64,000 nt of DNA, from positions 372,001-436,000 of the forward strand of contig JAUCEF010000002.1 in NCBI GenBank assembly GCA_033558025.1. The letters are read 5' to 3'. The notes under the pieces were generated by a model that was not told the DNA's origin, searched no databases, and saw nothing but the letters and a program-made list of their open reading frames with translations. Positions 1 to 9,209 of this stretch are shown here, piece by piece. Both the position numbers and the translations under genes were made by a program. Numbering within the stretch: position 1 is the stretch's first letter; each line of letters starts with the position of its first letter. The stretch is from Phytophthora sp. 'mugwort'. Lineage: Eukaryota > Oomycota > Peronosporomycetes > Peronosporales > Peronosporaceae.

Positions 1-1033
1 CTTTGAACTTCTTACGCGCGTGGAAACGCCGCAGCTCGGTCAATGCGCTGGTCAGCGGCACAGTCGCCACATCCGTTCCGGTGATCCACTTGTGCTCCAG
101 CAGTTCTCCAGCCGTCGCTCGATCTTGAGGCTTCACGACCAGCATTTTAGAGATAAACTCCTTGGCATCCGTTGACACGTTATCCCAGTACGGTGAGTCG
201 TAATAGTACTTGCCCTTGCGGATTTTCTTGAACAAAACGGGCTGCGAATCATCGTGGAAGGGTGGGTATCCACACAATAAGATGTACGTGATGACGCCGA
301 TACTCCAGATATCCACAGGTTTTCCGTATGACGCCCCCTCCAAGATCTCTGGGGCGACATATCCAGGTGTGCCACACGTGGTCACCAGGCCCGAATCGTC
401 TTTCGACACGGTCTTAGCGAAGCCAAAGTCGGCCAATTTGATGCTGGCGTCGTCGTCCGCGGACATGAGCAGCAGATTCTCTGGCTTGAGGTCTCGATGC
501 ACAACGTTCTGGTCGTGGCAGTACTTGATGGCGTCGATAAGGATCTTGACAAGGTCACGCGCCTCTTTCTCCGTGTAAAACGTTTTCTCCACAATGCGAT
601 CGAAGAGTTCTCCACCTCCGACAAACTCTGTCACGAGATAGTAATACTCTGGCTCGACGAAGAATTCCTCGAGTGTCATGATGTGCGGATGCTTCATTTG
701 TTGCAAGATGGACACTTCGAACTGGATGGCCTCGTCGTCTTCGGCGCTCAACTCGGAGCGTTTGATGCATTTAATGGCGAACTTCTGTTTACTCTTCTTG
801 TGGACACTCTCGCGCACGACCGAGTACGACCCAGAGCCGATGACTTTGCCCAGAGTGTACGCGTCTGTCACTTTGCCTTTGCCCTGGCCGCTCGTGGGTG
901 TGGAGGACATGACGGTGACACTGGAGACGTCCTCCACGACGGTAGCGGTCGTATCGGTGGACGCATCGCCCTTTGGCGTGGACAACGAGTCGCTGTGTCC
1001 GAAGCACCGGTAGAAGCACGAGAAGCAGCGCAT
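1..1033 (-). CDS. CaMK-type Ser/Thr protein kinase, 3' end outside window
   Basis: 344 codons are visible, read leftwards and still open at base 1. The kinase fold is complete in its key residues: glycine loop G-S-G-S around residues 66-69, catalytic Lys88 in FAIK, HRDLKPEN at 179-186, DFG at 202-204, TCGTPGYVAPE at 219-229. After the C-lobe the protein enters a basic helix (LRRFHARKKFK) typical of the autoinhibitory/calmodulin-binding tail of CaMKI and CDPK-like kinases, so calcium control is likely but the tail is cut. The start is fixed: an in-frame TAG lies two codons upstream of the ATG. The N-terminus MRCFSCFYRCF has no Gly2 for myristoylation but three cysteines that could be palmitoylated, suggesting membrane attachment (inference). 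No intron is needed in this part. Confidence 0.9.
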   Translation of the reverse strand, partial: MRCFSCFYRCFGHSDSLSTPKGDASTDTTATVVEDVSSVTVMSSTPTSGQGKGKVTDAYTLGKVIGSGSYSVVRESVHKKSKQKFAIKCIKRSELSAEDDEAIQFEVSILQQMKHPHIMTLEEFFVEPEYYYLVTEFVGGGELFDRIVEKTFYTEKEARDLVKILIDAIKYCHDQNVVHRDLKPENLLLMSADDDASIKLADFGFAKTVSKDDSGLVTTCGTPGYVAPEILEGASYGKPVDIWSIGVITYILLCGYPPFHDDSQPVLFKKIRKGKYYYDSPYWDNVSTDAKEFISKMLVVKPQDRATAGELLEHKWITGTDVATVPLTSALTELRRFHARKKFK

Positions 1034-1159
1034 GAACGGCTAGCGGTACGCGACGGGTTAGTGCGGCGGCTTATGGTGCGAATATTGCTGGGCGAGCGAA
1101 ATAAATCAGATGAACTCGAGACCCACGTTTTATACGAATCAGATGAAAGAATTACCTAG

Positions 1160-2801
1160 GAATTGAATAAAAGATATTAACAAATAAAAGTACTGTATCT
1201 GCGGTTTGTATGTTTGAGGTTTAGGCTTGGACGAAATAGGGTACTTACTAAGCTTAGTTAGAGTAGTGCAATACCGTTTGCAAGTGAGCAGGGCCAGGGA
1301 TTTACTACGGCTATGGCTTCAAAATAGGATGTACCCACCTTATAAAATCCAGAGTAAACGCTCTGTAGCCATGATCATTGATTCCTGGTACGTGTACATG
1401 TAGTCGTCCGTGTTGTCCACCAGTCCAAAATGATGCCTTACTTAAAGGAAGCCCACTTCGCACATGACTATAGTCAGCATTGCGTCTGTATTGCTCACTC
1501 AGCAGTACTGACGCCTCCCAGCGGTATGCAACCAAGCAACCAAGAGACGTCAGACTCGCCCTGCTACGCTCGACTAGACACCCATGTCGTGACCTTCAGG
1601 CAATCCTTGCCGCCGCCGACAGCGCGTTGAAGAGCTTGATGGGTCGCACCGTACCTCTCGCGAGCTGATACATGTAATGCAATAAGGTATGGGGGCTTGG
1701 CGCTATACTCCTACATAAAGCCACAAAGACTCCGGTTGCTCACTCACTGGCGCACTTCCAGCATCGAACTCTTGTGGTGTGTACATACCCCATACGGTGA
1801 TCTTCCGGGTACTGACCAAAGTAGCCGATCCGAGAGACGGTTGCTATCTCAAAGCTCGGGGGTGGCGCCGCAGTCTCCGCTGAGTTGCTTAATTAACGAG
1901 TGTGCAGGGCTGAGCGACGTGATAAAGCGGACGGCCTCGAGTGGGGTAAAGGGCTTGGGTCGAGAACTATCGAGTCGACGACAATGGTTTCGCGAGGCTT
2001 GCTGCTTACGAAAATTGTAGTACGAGTACATGGCGTCTTCCAATTGGAGAGCGGACAATATGCTCGAGTGGATGACGAGGAGGTGTACATCACGGCAAAA
2101 GCCAACGAAGAGATCATGAAGAAATTCCATTCAACGGTAGCAGTAGTGGTGTTGCATGGTACAAGAGCTCCTGAGATTGAGCTGATACTATTGATGGAAA
2201 GTTGGAAATGTTTTCCGAAAAACGTGTTTGCCGGTACCTATCGTAGCATTGAGAAGGCAGGGGAAGGGGTGACATCACAAAAATCTGCCTTTTTGATGCC
2301 TGTGCTTCTTGGGGACAGACAAACTTGAGGCGAAGTGCATCCAAATGAGACTCTGTTATCAATTTACGATCACTTCGGAGAATTTCACGACCCATGACAT
2401 CCATCCCGGCTGCGATTTTAAAAGTCTGAATGGGTGATATTTTCGGAATCCCATTGAGGCAGGCACGCCTTTCAACGAGTTGAACCTGATCTGTGCAGCC
2501 CATTATTATTATCCATGTGCTGTAGGCTACAGTGTAGCGGTAGTCAACCAATTTACATGTACAGCCGTCTTGCCCAGTAGAACGCTTGGTGCCACCTTGA
2601 TCTGCTGACTACACTTGCGTACCGGTATGACCCCAGTTCAGCGTGTCCCGTTTGCCATATCGGGGGGCCAGGGAGCTTCGAGTGCCACAATAGCTAGCGT
2701 CATCTCGCCGCCCCCTCCCTGGACTGCTGAGCTGATGGTGGCGACACCACCGTCAAACTAGCGTAAGCACCGCCCACTCACCAACTCGACGTGCCGTCCA
2801 G
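1160..2801. other. intergenic stretch, no supported gene
   Basis: This 1.6 kb separates the divergently transcribed kinase and FYVE-like genes and should hold both promoters. Open frames of 70-145 codons exist on both strands (for example 1900-2328 plus and 2114-2551 minus), but they overlap one another and I recognise no domain in any of them. A possible transposase shred reads on the minus strand at 1311-1535, too weak to call. Confidence 0.5.
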
Positions 2802-4484
2802 ATGAGTCTCAGTCCCAGACAAGCGGAGAACTGGGTCGCCAGTGCATCACAGCAGCCCGAGCTGAGACCCGTGGGGGTTCCTTTATCTCCTGACTGTTTC
2901 CAAGCCACAGATGCCGATAGACAGAGATATACCGCATTAATCCGTGGGCGGGTGGACTCGCTCCTCCGTGAAGAAGCTCGTTATGCAGAACGTCGGGCCC
3001 GTAACGACTCGTTTCTTCATGCCGGAGAGTGGAAACAGGTGAAGAAAGAGAAGGATCTGACGTTCTATCGACGGTTCCAACGAGGTCGATCGCTGCGGGA
3101 ATTAGCACTGGAGGAAGAGCTCCCAGAGATCCAAAGAGCGGTGGAACGGGGCTACACGAGCATGATTTGTGACGGATTTGTGAAGGGGACGATCGAGGAT
3201 ATGATGTACGGTATGACCGCGTCGTCACAAGACGATTTAATGACGAGTTTTTCATACAAGGATCCTCCGAAGGACTGCGTCTGGTTGGGGGCGGTGCAGA
3301 CTGGCGCCCGTGACGACCCGTTCCATACGGCAGACTTGATCTGGGCACTGCCCAAGCTGCCACCGGTGCTTGATCAGGTCGACGTGTGTTATCTCAAGGC
3401 AACGGGGGTGGAAATTGATGCAAGCGGAGAACGTTACGGATACTTGGTGCTACATAGCGTACACATAGCTCCGTGTCCTCCGTTCACAACACACGGGATA
3501 TCTCGAGCTAAAATGTATTTTGCCTGTTTGTTCCGGGAGCCACGTCCAGGAGTGCTCAAGGTGACGGTGCGCGGTATCTTCGATCTCAGCAAAAAGGTGA
3601 GGATGCTAAAAGGTCTGGTATCGGCTGCGACGACGTCGATCATGGTTGGGCTTCTTAATGGCGTGGGGATCGGCGAGGCCAAGAAACTCACGCTTCTGGC
3701 ACGTCGCAATCGTAGCAGACTTCACGACCCTTCTACCACTCCTAGACAATCCGTGTGTTATTTGTGCTGCAAACGTGCATCGTTCCTTGGTCGTGTTAAC
3801 TTGTTCGGGGCGCACCTCGTCACTTGTTACGTGTGTGGAGGCACCGTTTGCTCCAATTGTACTCGAGGTCTCAAGCAGCGGGTGTTTCTGGGGGGTCATC
3901 AGCCATGCTCCAAAGTCGACTGTTGTCCCAACTGCGTGCGTGAGGCGGTGACGACGATTCATGTGCGTCCTGCCGAGCCAGAGTTTCTAGTCGTGGCGGA
4001 CTTCTTCCTCAACCAGAGCTCAGCGGTGATAGCCGAGGTCCATACAGGAGCTTCTCGTACTGGAGATTTAAAGACTAACTTGTCAGCAGGTGTGCCGACA
4101 ATCTCGACGACGGACGAGAGTATAGGGGAATACAAACTTGATTTCGAAGACGACCCATTCTCCATTGCGCTGACATTGCCTGAGCTCCGCCGTAGTTCCG
4201 GTGAAGCCGTGGACAAACACGAACCCGATTCTAGTCCTGAAGCGGAGTTTGGTTCGTGGGAGAGTGAAATTAAGCCCTGGCGACACCGTATTAGCCTGGA
4301 CGATGACGATTCATTCCTTCTACTGCCGTTAACACACTGCAAAGTTAGTACTACGCTGTACGAAAGCGATCGACATGTGCAGGGAGTCGAGCAGAAGCTG
4401 GTGGAGCTCAATATTCAGGCCGAGCAGACGTACGCGCAGACGCAGGAGACGACAATAATCATGCGACGAGGTGACTGGAGCTGA
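2802..4484 (+). CDS. FYVE-like zinc-finger / START-like domain protein
   Basis: 560 residues, intronless. Residues about 75-300 resemble the START-like lipid-binding region found in the expanded oomycete FYVE/START family (blocks KDCVWLG, DLIWALPKL, YLVLHSV, VTVRGIFDLSKK). Residues 319-379 form a zinc finger with paired cysteines (CYLCC, CYVCGGTVCSNC, CCPNC). The R-HHC-R basic motif that binds PI3P in classical FYVE domains is not present, so phosphoinositide binding is uncertain. The C-terminal 170 residues are acidic and probably disordered. Family knowledge suggests a membrane-trafficking or lipid-sensing role; the substrate cannot be read from sequence. It converges on a P450 gene 150 bp away, and a decayed copy lies in mirror orientation at 16112-17640. 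Confidence 0.82.
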   Translation: MSLSPRQAENWVASASQQPELRPVGVPLSPDCFQATDADRQRYTALIRGRVDSLLREEARYAERRARNDSFLHAGEWKQVKKEKDLTFYRRFQRGRSLRELALEEELPEIQRAVERGYTSMICDGFVKGTIEDMMYGMTASSQDDLMTSFSYKDPPKDCVWLGAVQTGARDDPFHTADLIWALPKLPPVLDQVDVCYLKATGVEIDASGERYGYLVLHSVHIAPCPPFTTHGISRAKMYFACLFREPRPGVLKVTVRGIFDLSKKVRMLKGLVSAATTSIMVGLLNGVGIGEAKKLTLLARRNRSRLHDPSTTPRQSVCYLCCKRASFLGRVNLFGAHLVTCYVCGGTVCSNCTRGLKQRVFLGGHQPCSKVDCCPNCVREAVTTIHVRPAEPEFLVVADFFLNQSSAVIAEVHTGASRTGDLKTNLSAGVPTISTTDESIGEYKLDFEDDPFSIALTLPELRRSSGEAVDKHEPDSSPEAEFGSWESEIKPWRHRISLDDDDSFLLLPLTHCKVSTTLYESDRHVQGVEQKLVELNIQAEQTYAQTQETTIIMRRGDWS

Positions 4485-4637
4485 GTAGAGTGAGAGAACT
4501 GAAATGTAGTGATAGTCGACGTGTATCCGGATACGGCAAAAAACTTTAGCTTCTCATCTTTTTCATTACCAGTACACTATTATATCAAAACCGCGTTAGA
4601 TCGCTAGGGGTAAATACAAAAAAGTGTAACCATTACC

Positions 4638-6284
4638 TTAAGCGGCAGCTCCAGGAGCTCCTCGGGTCATTGGTTTGACGTTCATCAGGAGCGAATTCCT
4701 CATGCCAATGGTGATTCCCATTGCGTACTGCACGTTCTGGCCGGGGATTTCCGTAAAGTGGAAACGGCCGACGAGCGTCGCGATCACGAGCTTCATCTCC
4801 AGCATGGCCAGAGCTTTACCCACACACACGCGTTGGCCACCGCTGAAGGCATTAAACTTGGCCGTTGGAGTGTGCAGCAGCTCGCCCGTCTCGGCGTCGA
4901 TGAAGCGTTCGGGTTTGAACTCGGTAGCGTCGGGACCCCACACTTCCGTTCGTCGACCTGCTCCGAAATGGCACATGCCGACGGTAGACCCCTTCGGCAC
5001 GAACGTACCGTCCGAAAAAACGGTATCATGGATACATTCTCTCATGGTGAAAGGCACTGGGGTCTGCAGACGCAACAGCTCGCGGATAGTCGCTTCGAGA
5101 TAGACCAAACCATGGACCTCGTCCATGGATGGCACATAAGTCGAACGGGTCATGAATTTAGGCAGTTTTTCCAGTATCTCGGTCCGCAGCTTCTTTTCCA
5201 CTTGAGGATGTTGACTCAGTGTGTGCATTAACCAGCTCATGGCATCGGCAGAAGTGTCACGACCAGCGCCCAAGGCGGCGACCGCGATGTTGCGAACATC
5301 CACAGGTGACACCATGTCACCATCTTGTTCCATGCACTCGAGAACAATCGAGACGATATCTTTGTCGGCCTTCTTGACAGGTCTGCCAGCTTTAAGATCT
5401 TCCAGACGTTGACGTCTGGTTTCAATGGCAGTGGAGATGATTTTCATGATAAACTCGTCAATGAGTGTGACGTCTTCACGCAGCTTGCCTTCTTGGCCGA
5501 CGTTCATCCAACGTTTGAGCTTCCAGAGCCACACAGGTTGTTGGAGACGGCCGGCCACGATGGACTGAGCCTCATCGAACGCTTGTTCGAACGGGTGTTC
5601 GTGCTCCGAATCGATGCCGTCCAGTGTGTTGTTAAATACCATTTCGGCGAACGCCTTGAAGGTGAAGCGATGCATGAGCATGTACAGGTCCACCGGCTTC
5701 TTTCTGGCCGCAGCCTTGAGCAATACATTCTGCAGCATTAGCGTGTGCCGTTGGATCACGGGCGTCATGTGTTCACGCAGCGCTCGGGCACTGAAAAGCC
5801 GGACGAGCAGACGGCGATGGTATTTCCATCGCTCGCCTTCAATGATGAGGACGCTGTGGCCCATTAAGTCCACAAACATATCGTACTGCTGGTGGCCCTT
5901 GCTGAAGTGTTCAAACTGCGTCTTGACTACGTGCTCATAGTGCTCCGGTACAGCCGTGACGATCATGTCGCTCTGGCCAGGTAGATACAGCTTGAACACG
6001 CCGTTGTGCGCGATGCACTGCTCGGCCATCCAGTCGTGAAAGCGGTGAGCGTTGGTCGCGAGTTGTAGCATATTGCCGAGAAACGGCACCTTGGACGGCA
6101 GGTACGGCACCACCTTGGGCTGGGGCTTGCACTCTTGTTCCTCTGGATCGACATTTTTAACGTCAACTTCACTGGAGCGAGTGGCAACGTAAGCAGCGAC
6201 GACGGCAGCTCCAGCGAGCAGCGCAAGGCCTGCAGGACCGAGTGGGGACAGTGCGCGATGCTTGACTAACCACCGGCGCAGCAT
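4638..6284 (-). CDS. cytochrome P450, CYP86-like fatty-acid hydroxylase type
   Basis: 548 residues. An N-terminal membrane anchor lies at about 14-34 (LGPAGLALLAGAAVVAAYVA), so the enzyme should sit in the ER with its catalytic domain in the cytosol. Signatures: I-helix GAGRDTSADAMSW, K-helix ELLR, PERF motif (FKPERF), and heme loop FSGGQRVCVG with the Cys ligand near residue 487. The overall pattern is that of the CYP86/CYP704-like oomycete P450s that omega-hydroxylate fatty acids; the substrate is inferred from family only. The open frame continues 109 codons upstream, but that part is not P450-like. I chose the ATG at 6284, which directly precedes the membrane anchor and lies 55-72 nt downstream of initiator-like motifs. 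The paralogue at 14348-15958 points the opposite way. Confidence 0.92.
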   Translation of the reverse strand: MLRRWLVKHRALSPLGPAGLALLAGAAVVAAYVATRSSEVDVKNVDPEEQECKPQPKVVPYLPSKVPFLGNMLQLATNAHRFHDWMAEQCIAHNGVFKLYLPGQSDMIVTAVPEHYEHVVKTQFEHFSKGHQQYDMFVDLMGHSVLIIEGERWKYHRRLLVRLFSARALREHMTPVIQRHTLMLQNVLLKAAARKKPVDLYMLMHRFTFKAFAEMVFNNTLDGIDSEHEHPFEQAFDEAQSIVAGRLQQPVWLWKLKRWMNVGQEGKLREDVTLIDEFIMKIISTAIETRRQRLEDLKAGRPVKKADKDIVSIVLECMEQDGDMVSPVDVRNIAVAALGAGRDTSADAMSWLMHTLSQHPQVEKKLRTEILEKLPKFMTRSTYVPSMDEVHGLVYLEATIRELLRLQTPVPFTMRECIHDTVFSDGTFVPKGSTVGMCHFGAGRRTEVWGPDATEFKPERFIDAETGELLHTPTAKFNAFSGGQRVCVGKALAMLEMKLVIATLVGRFHFTEIPGQNVQYAMGITIGMRNSLLMNVKPMTRGAPGAAA

Positions 6285-6338
6285 GGCAAAAGGATATTCA
6301 ATGCTGCTAGTCCACGATGCCGGAGATTGCGATGTGCA

Positions 6339-6356
6339 GAGTGAAGCGAAGTGAAA
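6339..6356 (-). promoter_or_regulatory. putative oomycete initiator (Inr) cluster of the minus-strand P450
   Basis: Read on the minus strand this is TTTCACTTCGCTTCACTC. It contains two matches to the oomycete Inr consensus YCAYTYY (TCACTTC and TCACTC with the following T). It lies 55-72 nt upstream of the ATG at 6284 and within the longer open frame, supporting the shorter protein start. Confidence 0.45.
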
Positions 6357-6399
6357 GTGTTCGGTGGACAAGACTTGGCAAGCATTGGTGCTGCGTCTT

Positions 6400-7131
6400 T
6401 GCCGCCGACGACGCCAGATGAGACCGAGGCTTTCATCTTGCAGGCATTGTTGCATCCCACTCTCGTCGCGACTTGGAAGCGTCGCAGATATGTACCCCCG
6501 AGTGGCATATGAGTTGCAGACAGCACCCGCGAGAAAACTCCCACGGATTTTGAGAACGCCAAAATGCTTTCTGCCCGGTCGTCTTGGAGACCAATTGTTC
6601 GATGGTGCCATGTAGTTTGCCGAGTGGCGTGGAAGCCGAATTGATGGTTGCCGTCACAGATTTACAAAGCTATTTACTGCTCACGTAAGCCTCGGGATGC
6701 GATGATACCAGTCGACGTTTATGGACCATCCTCAGCCAGGTTGTCAACCTTAGGATCGCTTGTTGGATATGGCTACATTGAGGCATACAAAACCAAGACG
6801 TTCTTTTAAAAGTGATGTATAGGAAATACCATTGAAGAGAGGGACTTGGTTATTTTAAAATTTAGGCTCATTATTACGTACTTGGAATATGAGCGCTTTT
6901 CTTCTAATAGCCCAGATGCCTAGCAACTTCTTATTAAGCACCGACATCCTATTGAATGGTAGCTAATGCGTGACTACAAACAGTGTTAAACGAGACGGCT
7001 ACACCTTTAAAGTGATTGCAGTGGTATATTTGGTAAATATGTTCTATCTACCCGAATGCTACCACGGGTCTTGCTTCTCTGCGCGCCAATATCAAAACTG
7101 GGTCATGTCGTCGCTTTAATCCTCGCTACCC
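6400..7131. other. intergenic, no supported gene
   Basis: AT-rich sequence between the P450 promoter and the 3' end of a Harbinger pseudogene. I see no open frame with domain content and no clear repeat. Confidence 0.5.
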
Positions 7132-8433
7132 TCAACCGAGAGTGAGCTCGACAGGATTGTACGGCGCCGATAGGTAGATCGAAGCCTCTCGGTTGGTTTG
7201 GTAGCGCTTTCTTTTCTTCATCTTCTTTTCCAAGTTTTTGTCACCGATTTCGCACAGGCGAGCGTCGTACTTATTGAAGTCGGTGCCATCAATGTCGCGA
7301 AGAGGCCGCAGTCTAATGTTTACGTTCGTAAGAGCGACACACGCACGGAAATAGAGATCGTAAGATGCCTCGTCAAACTTCCACTTGTCTGAGCAGATTC
7401 CCCAAAGGGTTTTCAGCCTCCCGAAGAAATTATCGACGTGTACGCGATCATGGGCGATCTGTCGTTATAGGAAGCATCTCCGAGAGTAAGAGACCGCAAC
7501 CGACTGCTCTTTACCGGGTGGATTGCCCTAAATTTCTCGACTCAATCCTTGGTACCCTTTATCGACGAGTACAGCCCACTCGTTCGGGTAGGTTTCATTC
7601 AGCCGGCCGTCGTCGCTCAGGTTGGCGTCCTCGGCGTGTTTACGCAGAGCTCGTGAATGAAAGGCAGCGTTATCTCGGAAGATCTCAGCATCATGCGTGC
7701 TGCCTCCCGTATGGCCCGTACAGTTGATCGCGATTCCGTTCGGAAGCACCGACACTTCAACTTTGAGGCTGTACAGGTTATGTTTACCACTATAGTAGCG
7801 CAGGGTCTCACTCATATTTCCGCTAGGTTTGTTAGATTGCTGGAACGTAGCCTCCGTAGCGTAGCGTGCGTACGGAAAGTTATGGAACACATATCCGGAA
7901 CGGACAATCTTTCCCCCCAGCGCTACCGATGGTTCGCCTCCTCCACGAACGTCTCGTATAGGAACGGCGAGATGACATCCATGAACTTTCGGACCATTTC
8001 TGGAAGGCAGATGGCGAGATCTCGACAACGCGGGCGACACTGTCCCATTAACCGAGCTGTTTCAGCGAGCTGAGTGCCATAAAGAAGACATCTCGAGCAG
8101 CATAGCGGCACTTCTTACCGCGACCCACGTTCCAGTGTCCCTTGACGTGAAGACTCACGGTCTCCCAAAGCCGCTCGAGCTCTTCGGGGGCAAAATTGGT
8201 AAATGTGAGGACCCCGTCTGGGCCCTCGGCTCGCACGCACAGCTCGTAGATAGACGCCACGGTTCCCGCGGCGGTGCCATCCTCGTCGTCGGCGTCGTTT
8301 CGGTTGTTACTGATGACAACTTGGACGTCTTGGTCTTGCGTCGTTCGTCGCGCTCGAAAAGATCAGCGGTTGAAGCACGAAAGTCTGTTTCGTCGAGTGC
8401 TTCAGGGTCTTGGCGGTTTGTGGCTCGTGGCAT
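7132..8433 (-). pseudogene. PIF/Harbinger transposase pseudogene (copy A)
   Basis: Read leftwards, the protein runs from MPRATNRQDPEALDE at 8433 through a MADF/SANT-like N-terminus (EELERLWETV, WNVGRGKK), the DDE_Tnp_4 core (YATEATF, GGSTHDAEIF, LVDKGYQGL) and the C-terminal HDRVHVDNFFGRLKTLWG block to a TGA at 7132. It is dead: frame changes near 8270, 8000 and 7930, and two in-frame stops just after DKGYQGLSREI (TAG at 7528-7530, then TAA). Compared with the copy at 12286-14105, the first catalytic Asp is Glu (TEATF against VDVTF) and the last catalytic Glu is Asp (VDNFFGR against VENYLG). Terminal repeats around it were not recognised. Confidence 0.8.
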
Positions 8434-9209
8434 GTCGAGCTTGTAGTGTTAGCAGCAATATTCGAAATGGTCCCCGCAATTGCTTAAAACCTCCTCCACT
8501 AGTTGAGCTAGCACCAAGGGCATACAATGACGACCACTCTTTCGCATGCAATACATGGATATGTATGGACTGCAAATCATTATATAGGTGCTATGCCAGT
8601 CTCTAATGCAACATTTCGAATTTTCTGCCGTGCTTCTCGAATTCTAGAAGGACATGTGTAAGCATACCCCGTATGTTTCCTCAGCTCTATTAGATGTTGC
8701 TCACGAACTGCTACGTTGTGGCGATAATTGTCCGTTCCAGACGACGAGCTAGGTACATGATGAAGCTCGAACGAAACCGACGTGCTACGTACATGATGAA
8801 CCTTGACAGATAACGGTGTGGCCGTCCTGAGCACAAAAAGAACTAAGAACCGAGGCCAAGGACGCATTCTCATCTTGTCTCTCTTCATTGACCAGGCAAA
8901 GTTCTTCTTTGTTACAATAACGTTACCATCTCTTCTTCTTCATCATGCAATGGCTGCTAATTAATTTCTGTTGCTCAAGCACTGACATATCTGTTATCTA
9001 TTGTTTTTGTAGGAATACCTGTTGGTGATAATAGGGGATCTGAAAATATGTTGGAATTGGCATCCAACAGGAAGTCAGTGCTAAAACAAGGCAACACTTA
9101 GGGTCAGTGTGTAATAGCGGATTCACTGTTTATGAAAGTAAACCTATATGTGGCGATGAGAGAAGAGCTGCAGTTAGAATTGCGATGCTAAGCTGGTCTC
9201 TTCGGGTGC
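8434..9209. other. intergenic, no supported gene
   Basis: AT-rich stretch between two dead transposons. A 102-codon minus-strand frame at 8580-8888 shows no recognisable domain. Confidence 0.4.

Noticed and set aside
497..1159. 220-codon plus-strand frame over the kinase
   Set aside because: It is antisense to the kinase coding strand, whose catalytic motifs are unambiguous.
1900..2328. 142-codon plus-strand frame in the kinase/FYVE-like intergenic region
   Set aside because: It overlaps a 145-codon minus-strand frame and shows no domain, promoter or codon pattern to choose between them.
6285..6611. N-terminal extension of the minus-strand P450 by 109 codons
   Set aside because: Residues are not P450-like, and the initiator-like motifs and membrane anchor support the ATG at 6284.
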